Source: Polyangiaceae bacterium
GTDB lineage: Bacteria; Myxococcota_A; Polyangia; Polyangiales; Polyangiaceae
Assembly (NCBI GenBank): GCA_016712345.1
Contig: JADJRH010000011.1
Span: 1,612,001 to 1,676,000 of the forward strand
Length of the DNA: 64,000 bases
Direction: 5' to 3'
Shown: positions 55,662 to 63,923 of the stretch, one piece after another
Layout: every line of letters starts with the position of its first letter
Position numbering within the stretch: position 1 is the stretch's first letter
Translations under genes and position numbers: made by a program
Notes under the pieces: generated by a model
Database searches by the model: none
The model's input: the letters and a program-made list of their open reading frames with translations, nothing else
Told to the model about the DNA's origin: nothing

Positions 55662-56410
55662 AGGCAACAGGTCGCCCGGCTCTTGCCGATCGTCGCCTCT
55701 GGGAGACGCGGCACAATCACTACGTCAACGTGTTGTGCGAGGCGCTGAGCCTGCTCCGCCGGAAAGACTCCCTCCCAGAAGACGAACTGGAGCTGAACCG
55801 CGAACTTTGGTTTTGCATCCTCACTGCGCGCCGCGGTCTCGATCCCTCTGGGCGGTTTCCTCTCCCTGTTCCCGAGGGTCAAAATCTCCCCGACCCAAAC
55901 GCCGCCGCGACGCAACCCCACGACCGGAAAAAGCCGGACTTTCAGTGGATTCACGACGACCCACAAGAGCCCGACCCGCGATACGGTGTCAGATCCTTTG
56001 CGGTCGAATGCAAACGTCTCGGGAAGAAAACAGAGGGCGGTTTGGTCCTCAATAAAGAATACATCGACAATGGTGCGCTGCGGTTTCGTTCACCGGAATA
56101 TCGCTACAGCCACTATCTGGCAGAAGGCGCCATGATTGGGTACGTCCAAACCATGGATCCGGAGGCCATTCACAGTGAAGTCTGTCAACAAGCGGCCACG
56201 GCCCAACTCCCAATCTTGCAGATAGGCCCGGAGGGGTGGAAACCTCAAGCGACCACCCAACTGGCGCATCGGTTTCAGCGTCCTTTCCCCCGGAGTCCGT
56301 TTGACCTTACTCATCTGTGGCTGGACATTCGCGATATGCCGGTAAGAGCAACCGGGCCGGGCAAACAAAACAAGCCCGAAACGAGGCGGCCCCGGCGAAA
56401 AAGAAGATAA
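55658..56410 (+). CDS. Putative PD-(D/E)XK restriction endonuclease partner
   Basis: The product has 250 residues. A D..ExK pattern is visible: KPDFQWIHDD (Asp ~93) followed 24 residues later by FAVECKRLG (Glu ~117, Lys ~119), spacing that fits PD-(D/E)XK nucleases. Downstream, LAEGAMIGYVQTMDPEA is consistent with the fold's remaining strands. The start lies in the methyltransferase stop (ATGA), so both are made together, as expected for toxin-antidote-like restriction-modification pairs. A basic tail (RRPRRKRR) may help DNA binding. The nuclease role is inferred from motif and context. No family name is assigned. Confidence 0.72.
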   Translation: MKATGRPALADRRLWETRHNHYVNVLCEALSLLRRKDSLPEDELELNRELWFCILTARRGLDPSGRFPLPVPEGQNLPDPNAAATQPHDRKKPDFQWIHDDPQEPDPRYGVRSFAVECKRLGKKTEGGLVLNKEYIDNGALRFRSPEYRYSHYLAEGAMIGYVQTMDPEAIHSEVCQQAATAQLPILQIGPEGWKPQATTQLAHRFQRPFPRSPFDLTHLWLDIRDMPVRATGPGKQNKPETRRPRRKRR

Positions 56411-56480
56411 ACCAAGATCATTCGCGGCGACTTCTACCGCGGCTTCCCGCCGGCCGGGTGAAACCTCCGAAGAAGCCGCT

Positions 56481-56514
56481 GACCGAAAATTCCCCACAGC
56501 CGTTCCGACGCCCT
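56481..56514 (+). repeat. Solitary copy of the 42-base repeat unit
   Basis: AAAATTCCCCACAGCCGTTC plus CGAC matches most of the unit from the array at 52020-52187. It lies between the nuclease-like gene and the end of the TIR gene, in the same orientation as the array. Together they form direct repeats around the R-M genes. Confidence 0.65.
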
Positions 56515-56525
56515 AGCGTTTTCGC

Positions 56526-59500
56526 TCAGCCGGTTTTGGGCGGGAAGAACGTGTCGCGCAGCTTCCACACGGTTTTCATGGTGAGGGGTTCGCCGTCGAA
56601 GACGATTTGGCGGTTTTGTGGGTCTTCGCGGTTTTTCAGGTGGCGCGTGATGTTCATCCAGCGAATGGTCGGCTCGCCTTTGCGCTCATCGGTTTGGCGG
56701 ATGACAAGGTACACATCGACCGGCTGGTGCACCCAATAGTCCAGGTGCCGATCGTTTTTGACATCGAACACCTCGCGGCCGTCGCTCTTGCGCGTTCGAA
56801 GGTAGGAATTGCCGCTTTTGAGCTGCACATAGATCTTTTTGCCGCTGGCCATGCCGCCGTCGTCTCGAAACTCCACCTCCCCATCCACCCCATAGTCTGC
56901 CATGGTCACAGGGCGGAAGATTTGGTTGGCTTCGCCGCAGATCGCCATGAGATGACCGATAAGAATTTGTTCCAGGGCTTGATGGTCAAGTTCCTGGGTG
57001 GCGGCGGCCTCCATGGCCAGGATCTTTTGGGCGACGGGGTCGGTCTTGAGCCGCTGTTCGATAAAGTCGATCAGCATCACCCGCTCGTCGCAACCCTGGC
57101 AGGTGATAAAGTCCTTGCGGTCCGCAAACCGCTTTCGAACAGCTTCTTGGTCCACCACCCGCTGCCCACACGCGACACACACATACCGCCGGTCGCGCGT
57201 CACATTGCAGCCATAGCGGGCCAAGTGCCGGTGCACATATTCGATGAAGATCGCCTTGATTTCGTCGGGCGTTGTCAGATCGAAAAACAGGCTGATCGTC
57301 GCTTCGCCTTCACCCTGCCGGTTGTCGATCTTGAGGCCCAAAAGGTGCCCGCCAGTGGAGGCAAATTCGGCCGCGTTTCGCCATAGCTCCTTGTGTTCGA
57401 ACTCATGGCTATACCAGAGGCGCACCACCAGCGTGGTCCAGATGGTTTGCCACTCGCCGCCGAATGTGTACGAAACGAACACGTCGGGCTGCCACGGAAT
57501 GTCTTTTTCGCGGCGGTATTGCGAGGGAAACACGAGTTGCCGGCCGTGCGGCGTCTCTTCGGCGATGCAGAGCGAGTGGTCGAGAAACGTTTGCACCATC
57601 GCGCGCAGCAGCAGTTCTTCGTCGGCCCGCGGCACCCGGTCCACCCCGGTGAAGTCGAAATTGGGGCGATAGATATCGGCTTCCAGAACGCAGCCGATCT
57701 CATCCCGGTGGGCGCGCGCCGCGCGGATGATGGCCCCGGCATATCCGTTGAGCAGTTCAGGCTGGAGCAGCACCAGGCCGCCGAACTTGAGAGGTCGGGC
57801 CAAACCATGATTGGCCAGCAGGGTCACGGCGGTGCGCACGTCGGCCTCGTCGAATTGCTCGCCCGGCAACGTCTGCTCCAATCGCTGCGCCAGCTCGGAG
57901 AAGCGCAACAAGCGGATATCGGTTGTGTCGCGCATCTTGAGAAGCGTGCTTTTCAACTCGGCAAGAACAGGCGGATGAACGGCTGTCCACGGCAGCTTGT
58001 CCCACGGGATATGGCGGGCGATCAACTGCTTGAGTTTCGATGGTTGGCCGCCGTTGGCCTCGTCGGAGCAGTTTTCACCCGACTTAGCGCTGGTGGCCAG
58101 CCAATGGGTAAACCCCTTCTCTTGAACAAACCGCTCAATCTTGGCATTGCCGACTTTCATGCCGCCGACATCGATCTGTGAGAAGATCAAGAGCCGAGCG
58201 GCTTCCCGTTTCGCTGCATGGTTTTGGGTCGCTGTATCGAGCGCTTTGAGCCAGTCGCCGGCTTCGGCAAACGGATCGTTGGACTGAGGGTTGATCAGCA
58301 AGAGGGCGAGCGCGGTTTCGTCGAGAAACAGCCGATGAATCAGCCGATAATCCTCTTGGCCGGCCAAGTCCCAGAGCAGCGCTTCGCGGTCGATCGCACC
58401 CTCCGGGGGCAGAGGCAATGGCAGCGGCCAAACATTCATCCCGTGCGTTCGGTCTTTCACAACGTATTGGTCTTCAATCAACCGGTGCGCGAGGGACGTT
58501 TTGCCGACCGTCCCTTCGCCGAGCAACACCACTTTGGCGTTGACATAGCGGCGAGTGTTTTGTGCGGTGAGAGTAGAGCCGGCGCTGGTGAGGCGAAAGA
58601 CGTGTACCTCGCCCCTGACTGTGCCGGCGAGAAGACGCGCACCTTGGGGATCCAAAGCCACCGAAATAGCACTGCGCTCCACTTCCAACACCTGCAAACA
58701 AGCGCCGGTTTGCCAGTCCCAGAGGCGGACCGTTCCGTCAATGAATCCCGCCGACGCCATCCAAGTGCCGTCGGCGGAGAAAGCGATCGAATGTACACGA
58801 CCCCGATGGCCCTCCAGGGTTCCGATGCAGGTGTAGGCTTTGAGATCCCACACTTTGATGGTCTTGTCGTCGGACCCCGAAATGCCAAACCGCCCGTCCG
58901 GCGTGATCTGGATGGAATTCACGACGCTTGAATGACCCTCCAGCGTCGCCAAACACGCGCCCGTTTCGAGGTTCCAGAGCCGCACACTGCTGTTGCGATG
59001 CCCCGACAAAGCGAACGTGCCCGCCGGGTTGACCGCGCAGGCGTAAACGGCGTCTGCATCGTCGGGCCCGCAGAGGATCGTACGGATACATTTGCCCGAC
59101 GCCAAATTCCACAGCCGGATCGTCCGGTCGAAGCCACCCGACAGGGCGCGGGCATTGTCGCCCAACGCGACCACAGATGGGACGCCGCCCCAATGGCCAT
59201 GCAGCCTTGCCAATTCTCGACCCGATTGAGAATCCCACACGCGAACCGTCTGGTTACTTGAGCCCGACAGAATCCGCTTTCCATCCGGCGTGATCGCAAC
59301 GGCGTTCACGTCGCCCGTACGCCCTTCCAGCGTAGCTCGGCACGCGCCTGTTTCCAGATCCCAGATCTTGACGGTCTTGTCATGCGAGGCCGACGCAGCC
59401 CAGGTTCCATTGGGGCTGACCGCCACGCTATTGATCCAGCTTGCGTGGCCGATGAGCTTCCGTTCAAACACCGCCAGCGGCTCCGCTTGCTCCGGCGGCA

Positions 59501-60080
59501 CTCGCTTCGCCAACTCTCGTTCTTGCTTCGCCGACTTGAGTTCTTGTTCCGTCGGCTTGAGTTCTTGTTCCGTCGGCTTGAGTTCTTGCCCTGTCGGCTT
59601 GAGTGGAGACTTCGCTGGTTCCGGCCTCGGCAAGGCTTTCGGCTCGGGTTGCTGTGCGGGCGGCGGGGCTTCTACCTCGCGTTGGCACGCGGCCACGAGG
59701 TCATCAAACGCCGCCTGCGTTTCGTCGCGAAAGTCCAAATATTTAAACCGTCGCAATGTGTCGGGCAGGGTGCAATCTGCCAAGAGCAAAGGCACAAAGC
59801 GCCGGCCCTTGTTGCTTGGGTCGCGAAACAAAACCGTGCTGCGCTCCAGCGCCACCCAATCAGACCCGAGCGCCGCAGGCGATAAGCACAACACCTGAAC
59901 CCGCGCCCCCTCCAAGCCGCGTTCAATCGCCAAATAAATGTCGTCCCCCACCTCAATGGCCCACTCGTCAAACCACACCCGCAGGCCCGCTTGTTTCAGC
60001 CTCACCGCCAACTCGCGCACGCGCGGCTTGTCTTTGGAGTTGTGACTCAAAAACACGTCGTGGGTGAAGTTCGCCGGCAT
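56526..60080 (-). CDS. TIR-WD40-Roc-COR-zinc ribbon-DUF4365 protein
   Basis: The product has 1184 residues from ATG 60080 (AAGGAC site; a start at 60200 would add 40 unlikely residues). TIR domain 5-135: HDVFLSHNSKDK, LRVWFDEWAI, and Glu79 in SDWVALERS at the NADase position. Linker 137-200 has LKPTEQE heptads. Seven WD40 blades span 205-497 (HDKTVKIWDLETG etc.). Roc GTPase 513-672: P-loop GEGTVGKTS, WDLAGQEDY, SAKSGENC; the NKxD motif is replaced by SQID. COR-like region to ~960. A CxxC..CxxC zinc ribbon at 968-997. DUF4365 at ~1030-1180 with ADYGVDGEVE and YVQLKSG, a D..QxK nuclease-like core. It reads as a one-chain sensor-switch-effector, likely antiviral. Confidence 0.9.
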   Translation of the reverse strand: MPANFTHDVFLSHNSKDKPRVRELAVRLKQAGLRVWFDEWAIEVGDDIYLAIERGLEGARVQVLCLSPAALGSDWVALERSTVLFRDPSNKGRRFVPLLLADCTLPDTLRRFKYLDFRDETQAAFDDLVAACQREVEAPPPAQQPEPKALPRPEPAKSPLKPTGQELKPTEQELKPTEQELKSAKQERELAKRVPPEQAEPLAVFERKLIGHASWINSVAVSPNGTWAASASHDKTVKIWDLETGACRATLEGRTGDVNAVAITPDGKRILSGSSNQTVRVWDSQSGRELARLHGHWGGVPSVVALGDNARALSGGFDRTIRLWNLASGKCIRTILCGPDDADAVYACAVNPAGTFALSGHRNSSVRLWNLETGACLATLEGHSSVVNSIQITPDGRFGISGSDDKTIKVWDLKAYTCIGTLEGHRGRVHSIAFSADGTWMASAGFIDGTVRLWDWQTGACLQVLEVERSAISVALDPQGARLLAGTVRGEVHVFRLTSAGSTLTAQNTRRYVNAKVVLLGEGTVGKTSLAHRLIEDQYVVKDRTHGMNVWPLPLPLPPEGAIDREALLWDLAGQEDYRLIHRLFLDETALALLLINPQSNDPFAEAGDWLKALDTATQNHAAKREAARLLIFSQIDVGGMKVGNAKIERFVQEKGFTHWLATSAKSGENCSDEANGGQPSKLKQLIARHIPWDKLPWTAVHPPVLAELKSTLLKMRDTTDIRLLRFSELAQRLEQTLPGEQFDEADVRTAVTLLANHGLARPLKFGGLVLLQPELLNGYAGAIIRAARAHRDEIGCVLEADIYRPNFDFTGVDRVPRADEELLLRAMVQTFLDHSLCIAEETPHGRQLVFPSQYRREKDIPWQPDVFVSYTFGGEWQTIWTTLVVRLWYSHEFEHKELWRNAAEFASTGGHLLGLKIDNRQGEGEATISLFFDLTTPDEIKAIFIEYVHRHLARYGCNVTRDRRYVCVACGQRVVDQEAVRKRFADRKDFITCQGCDERVMLIDFIEQRLKTDPVAQKILAMEAAATQELDHQALEQILIGHLMAICGEANQIFRPVTMADYGVDGEVEFRDDGGMASGKKIYVQLKSGNSYLRTRKSDGREVFDVKNDRHLDYWVHQPVDVYLVIRQTDERKGEPTIRWMNITRHLKNREDPQNRQIVFDGEPLTMKTVWKLRDTFFPPKTG

Positions 60081-60229
60081 GGTTGTCCTTGGCGTGGCCA
60101 GGTCTTGGGGAGGAAACGCTGCGTTTGACAGTTGCGCTGCGCGCAGAAAAACGCTTATCAGCAAACAACCTTCCCCACAAGGCGTGGCGATAGGCGCCAA
60201 GGAACCCCGGCGCCAAGAGGCTCCCGTTT

Positions 60230-60390
60230 ACCATTGCCGCTGCGTGCGCCCCCAATCGCAAACGCGGCCTGTTTCTCAAGGGATGGTGAGCTGCTCGCGC
60301 TCGCCGTGGGCAGCAGATCTCGATCCACAACGCCGCCACAGGGCAAGTGCTGCAAACACTCGGCACTTGAAACAACTGGCATTCCAGTGA
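60230..60390 (+). pseudogene. Fossil WD40 repeat
   Basis: On the plus strand IANAACFSRDGELLALAVGS runs into a slip, after which ISIHNAATGQVLQTLGT follows, a recognisable WD40 blade (FSpDG..la.g....i.iwd..tG..l.tl.g) ending in a stop. It lies just upstream of the TIR-WD40 gene, on the opposite strand. Probably the remains of a second propeller gene. Confidence 0.5.
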
Positions 60391-60595
60391 CACTGTTCGT
60401 TCGCTCGCGTGAACCAAAACGCCAGCCTACCACCGACCATGGGCTCGGCGTTTCCCGCGGCACCCGATGAAATTCGGCTTGCATACTTCGAGCGAACGGG
60501 GCAAAGCTGCGCGCGGTCGAAACCATGGGCCAGTCAGGTCAGGGCGCGTCGGCGGCAAAACCACGTCAGAGTGCAGCCGCAACCGGAGAACGACC

Positions 60596-60913
60596 ATGGG
60601 AGTCTACATCTATCAAGTTACCTGTACAGCGTGTGACTTTCGCGGCACCGCCCGCGAGGGGATTTCCAGCTATTCTTACCTTTTGCCCGACGGCGCCACC
60701 GCGCCTCTCACCGCTGACTGCGCATGGTGCAACAACTGCCGCGCGGTTGTCGACGCCGAGCGCATTCGCCCTCAAGCTGAGATGGAGCCGTCCCCACCGT
60801 CAACACCCCACGCGGGTTGCGGCGGCACCCTTCAATTTGCGATGCTTGCTCATGCCAGTGGAACACCTGAAACCCTCCACTCCGTCGAGGGTCTGCCCAT
60901 TCACTCGCTGTAA
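60596..60913 (+). CDS. Small zinc-ribbon-like protein
   Basis: The product has 105 residues from ATG 60596, with GGAGA 7 bases upstream. Cys pairs in VTCTACDFRG and ADCAWCNNCRAV and a later HAGCGG suggest one or two zinc knuckles. The rest is unremarkable. There is no leader. It lies between the TIR gene and ATPase-nuclease copy 3 in the accessory island. It could be an island accessory factor or a stray regulator. Confidence 0.6.
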   Translation: MGVYIYQVTCTACDFRGTAREGISSYSYLLPDGATAPLTADCAWCNNCRAVVDAERIRPQAEMEPSPPSTPHAGCGGTLQFAMLAHASGTPETLHSVEGLPIHSL

Positions 60914-60924
60914 GCTCCAATCCC

Positions 60925-61020
60925 TGCCCCCTCTCGGCCGGCCCGGCGCATTCGCGCCTGCGCCGCCTCCGCCCCCAAATCGCTCCACTCACGTTCGTTC
61001 GCTCGCTCAGGGGGCGCCCA
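60925..61020 (-). repeat. Element B, copy 3 (opposite orientation)
   Basis: Begins TGCCCCCTCTCGGCCGG and ends CTCAGGGGGCGCCCA, the complement of the tips of copies 1 and 2. The interior keeps CGCCTGCGCCGCCTCCGCCC and TTCGTTCGCTCGCTC. Same family, diverged. Closest to copy 4 at 63924. Confidence 0.65.
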
Positions 61021-61122
61021 AACCCTTCAAACACCCGGCCCGCTCTCATCCCGCCTCGCCCTTGACCACGCGACCTTTGTTGACCGCCGCCGATGGTAGA
61101 GAACGCCGCCGCTCGGACTGCG

Positions 61123-62922
61123 TCACCGCGCTTTCCGGGCCACCTTCTTTGCCGCCTTCTTCACGGCCGGTCTTTTCGCCGTCGTCTTCACGGCCTTCTT
61201 CACCACTCTCTTTTTCGTGGGTGCTTTGGCCCCCTTCGGCAACACCATGACCCGTTTTCCATCGAAGGCGATGGCCATCTCGCGAATCTTTTCCACCCCG
61301 GCGGCCCGCAATTCCGCCGCGTAATCGTTCGTCGCGAGCTGCTTCAATCCTTCGGCCATGGCTCTTTCGAGGGACTTTTCACCTTGCCGTGCCGCCTTCA
61401 ATTCCAGCACTACGCCCGGTTTGCCCACTTTGCGCGGCTTGATCAACACATCCGGCCGACCCTTTCCCGACTCCCGGTTCGACCGCACCTCATATTGCGG
61501 CTCCAGCGACGCGAGCAGGCCAATCATCATCCCGTGATAGAATGTTTCGGCCTCCGCTCCGCCCACGTCATGGTACGACGGCAAACTCGCAGCAAACTTT
61601 TGGAGTTGCGCCTCAAAATCCCGCGCATTGCCATCAAGCAACTTTGAAAGTAACCTGTCGATATCACCTCCATGGGCATCGAGCGCTCGATGTATCCACG
61701 CGTAAAACGTTGATTGATACACCTCTGCAACTTCGCGATTTGGAATGGACAGTTGATACACAGGGCGACCTACGGTACCCGGCGGCAAATCGGGCCGCGA
61801 GGCCTTGAGGTACCCTGAAAACACGAGCAAACTCCATAGCGCCTGAACATCGTTTTTCAGGTCGATAATTGCCACGTTCGTATCCAGCGTCCTCTCAATC
61901 GCCCCACCTTCCAACAATGTTTGGATATCTTGTTGCACTCGGAATGCGTGATGCTGGAGCAACTCTTTGATCAGAGCATTCGAGCTGGTACCTACCCAAT
62001 ATGGAACAATGAGCTTGTCTTCACGCGCCAGGAAGCTCAAAATCGACCACGGATTATAGATTTCAACTCGGCCAAACTCGTATCCGTTGTAATACGCGCG
62101 AATCTGATCCATCACCCCCGCTTGGCCGGCCCTTTCCAGCAGCGTTCGCACCTCGTTTTCGGTGAATCCGAAGCACGTGTTGAATTCCATGTCGAGCAGC
62201 GTGTACACACCGAGGTTGTTCAAGTCGGAGAAAATGCTCTCACGCGAGACACGCAAGATCCCCGTCATCACCGCCCGTTCGAGGTGAATGTTGTCTTTGA
62301 GTCCCGCCAAGAAAAACCCACCGAAGAACCCTATCGCTTCGTTGTAGAACCCGTTTGTATACGCCGCATGAATCCCCGCATCGTATTCGTCGATCAGCAC
62401 AATGGGACGAACGCCGTGGACTTCGTGCAAGTGCTTCGTCAACTGGGCAAGCGACGACTTGACCTGCACGTCATCCGCTTGGTCATCCAAGATGGCCCGA
62501 TAGTCGCGAAGAGATCCCCCCGAAAGCCGACCCTCCAGCACCGGCCAATGGTGTTCGAATAGCCCGCGAACGGCCGTTTGAATCTGGCGCCGGCATTCTT
62601 CCCACGATGCCGCCTTTGTTTCTTTGAAGCTGACAAAAATGACTGGATATTTTTGAAAATGGTCCCGATATTTCGCCCCGGCCCGCGCGACGTGAAGCCC
62701 CTCGAACAGATGCCAAACGTCTTCTTCGCGCTTTTCAAAAAACCATTTCAGAGTTGATAGATTGAGCGATTTGCCAAACCTGCGTGGACGGGGCAGGAGC
62801 ACAACGTTGTAGTTGTTGCGATCGATGAACTCGGTAATGAAATGCGTCTTGTCGACGTATTCAAAGCCGTTCTCGCGTAGCTTGCGAAAATCTTCGATGC
62901 TCGTGGGGATTGGCCGAAGCAT
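61123..62922 (-). CDS. AAA-ATPase-like/PD-(D/E)XK protein with H1-like tail, copy 3
   Basis: The product has 599 residues from ATG 62922, chosen by alignment with copies 1 and 2 (an upstream ATG at 62970 adds 16 residues of leader sequence). Walker A PRPRRFGKSL, Walker B VLIDEYDAGI, the YYNGYEFG and YNPWSILSFL blocks and the nuclease triad GRPDVL..VVLELKA are intact. It is more distant than copies 1 and 2 are to each other. It ends in a Lys/Ala/Val tail (KKRVVKKAVKTTAKRPAVKK). Being inverted relative to the others, it could recombine with them to flip the 46-61 kb segment. Confidence 0.9.
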   Translation of the reverse strand: MLRPIPTSIEDFRKLRENGFEYVDKTHFITEFIDRNNYNVVLLPRPRRFGKSLNLSTLKWFFEKREEDVWHLFEGLHVARAGAKYRDHFQKYPVIFVSFKETKAASWEECRRQIQTAVRGLFEHHWPVLEGRLSGGSLRDYRAILDDQADDVQVKSSLAQLTKHLHEVHGVRPIVLIDEYDAGIHAAYTNGFYNEAIGFFGGFFLAGLKDNIHLERAVMTGILRVSRESIFSDLNNLGVYTLLDMEFNTCFGFTENEVRTLLERAGQAGVMDQIRAYYNGYEFGRVEIYNPWSILSFLAREDKLIVPYWVGTSSNALIKELLQHHAFRVQQDIQTLLEGGAIERTLDTNVAIIDLKNDVQALWSLLVFSGYLKASRPDLPPGTVGRPVYQLSIPNREVAEVYQSTFYAWIHRALDAHGGDIDRLLSKLLDGNARDFEAQLQKFAASLPSYHDVGGAEAETFYHGMMIGLLASLEPQYEVRSNRESGKGRPDVLIKPRKVGKPGVVLELKAARQGEKSLERAMAEGLKQLATNDYAAELRAAGVEKIREMAIAFDGKRVMVLPKGAKAPTKKRVVKKAVKTTAKRPAVKKAAKKVARKAR

Positions 62923-62980
62923 GATGCGTCCTCGAAACGTCCGCGGCGGAGCCTCGCATAGGCGCAACACCCCGTCAAGT
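62923..62980 (-). promoter_or_regulatory. Conserved leader of ATPase-nuclease copy 3
   Basis: Reads ACTTGACGGGGTGTTGCGCC, then TATGCGAGG, a hairpin (TCCGC/GCGGA) and TTTCGAGGACGCATC before the ATG. Most positions match the copy 1 and 2 leaders, and changes in the hairpin preserve pairing, which points to a selected RNA structure. Confidence 0.65.
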
Positions 62981-63077
62981 GGGGCTTTGAACGCTCCAGG
63001 GCCCGTCGGCCTGAGTCAACTGCCACCGGAAATCGGCCGATGCCTCAACATGACCGCGCATTTTTGCGGGTCACCAA

Positions 63078-63117
63078 TTCTTGAATTGGGCAGAGCGTTC
63101 TTGAATTAGGCACAGCG
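63078..63117. repeat. 20-base direct repeat upstream of the macro-domain gene
   Basis: TTCTTGAATTGGGCAGAGCG is followed immediately by TTCTTGAATTAGGCACAGCG, two mismatches. The first copy overlaps the dyad CAATTC-TT-GAATTG. It lies 48 bases before the macro-domain start, where an operator or promoter would be. Confidence 0.6.
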
Positions 63118-63164
63118 TTACGTTACCGTTCAGCGCACCTCCGCCGTATCGGGAGGATTTGACA

Positions 63165-63428
63165 ATGACAGTGCGTCTCCACTTGGTCGATCTGAATCAG
63201 CGCGTCGTGGCGGCGTGGCAACGCGCTTTCTCGCCATTCCCAGAGGTATCTATCGCCCATGGCAACATCCTTACCGTTGCCCGTCATGTCCTCATTTCGC
63301 CGGCCAACAGCCTTGGCTACATGGACGGAGGGGTCGATCGAGCTTACGCCCAGTTCTTCGGACAAACGCTCGCTCGCCGCGTTCGCGACGCGGTTCTTCG
63401 GCGCCCGCTAACTCACGGGATAAAATAG
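63165..63428 (+). CDS. Macro-domain protein, C-terminally truncated
   Basis: The product has 87 residues from ATG 63165 with a GGGAGG site. The N-terminal half of a macro domain is clear: LHLVDLNQRVVAAWQRAF, VSIAHGNIL and the ligand-loop motif ISPANSLGYMDGGVDRAYAQFFG. Macro domains bind or hydrolyse ADP-ribose. The usual domain is ~170 residues, so the second half, including the later ADP-ribose loop, is missing. The sequence leaves the family at ..VLRRPLTHGIK and stops 3 bases before the next ATG. It may be truncated by rearrangement. ADP-ribose chemistry would fit a neighbourhood with TIR and NADAR genes. Confidence 0.7.
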   Translation: MTVRLHLVDLNQRVVAAWQRAFSPFPEVSIAHGNILTVARHVLISPANSLGYMDGGVDRAYAQFFGQTLARRVRDAVLRRPLTHGIK

Positions 63429-63431
63429 CCT

Positions 63432-63734
63432 ATGGGCTGGGTAAACGACGCAGTGAAAGAGCTGGTTGCAGGGCGAACCGTCCAAGTTCGGCCCTTCGGC
63501 GGTTCAATGCGCGGGCGCATTGAGAGCGGCCAGCTCGTCACGCTCGCTCCCGCCTCCCCACCAGACATCTGTGTCGGCGATGTCGTCCTCGTTCAATGGA
63601 AGAACAACTACCTCCTTCACCTCGTTCTTCAGATCCAGGACGAGCAGCTCCTCATCGGCAATAACCTGGGCAAAGTCAACGGCTGGGTGCGCGCTGAGGC
63701 CGTCCGTGGGAAGGTCACCGCCGTTGAAGACTGA
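63432..63734 (+). CDS. S24/S26 peptidase-like small protein, probably non-catalytic
   Basis: The product has 100 residues. VRPFGGSMRGRIESGQLVTL and VGDVVLVQW.NNYLLHLVLQ match the Ser-containing and following strand regions of the S24/S26 (LexA/signal peptidase) fold, and LIGNNLGKVNGWVRAEAVRG its end. The general-base Lys usually found in H-L-V-K-R is absent (HLVLQ), so autoproteolysis is unlikely. It may be a compact structural variant. It begins 3 bases after the macro stop and is probably co-transcribed. Confidence 0.62.
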   Translation: MGWVNDAVKELVAGRTVQVRPFGGSMRGRIESGQLVTLAPASPPDICVGDVVLVQWKNNYLLHLVLQIQDEQLLIGNNLGKVNGWVRAEAVRGKVTAVED

Positions 63735-63923
63735 CCACTTCTGCCCGTCGTCGACAGGTGCAGCTGCAAACAGTCAAACTGCGCCCATTTCTACGCTGCG
63801 CCGTGGCCCAACGGTCCATACGGACAGGGCCATTCCAATGTACTGCTCCCTGCCAACAAGGCTTCATCGTGTTGGACCTGGTGCACGACAAGATCGTCGG
63901 AGTCGAAGTAACCCGGACAAAAA

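Noticed and set aside
63841..63923. Possible DUF2283-like ending (FIVLDLVHDKIVGVEV)
   Set aside because: Only ~16 residues resemble the family, with no start codon or upstream domain.
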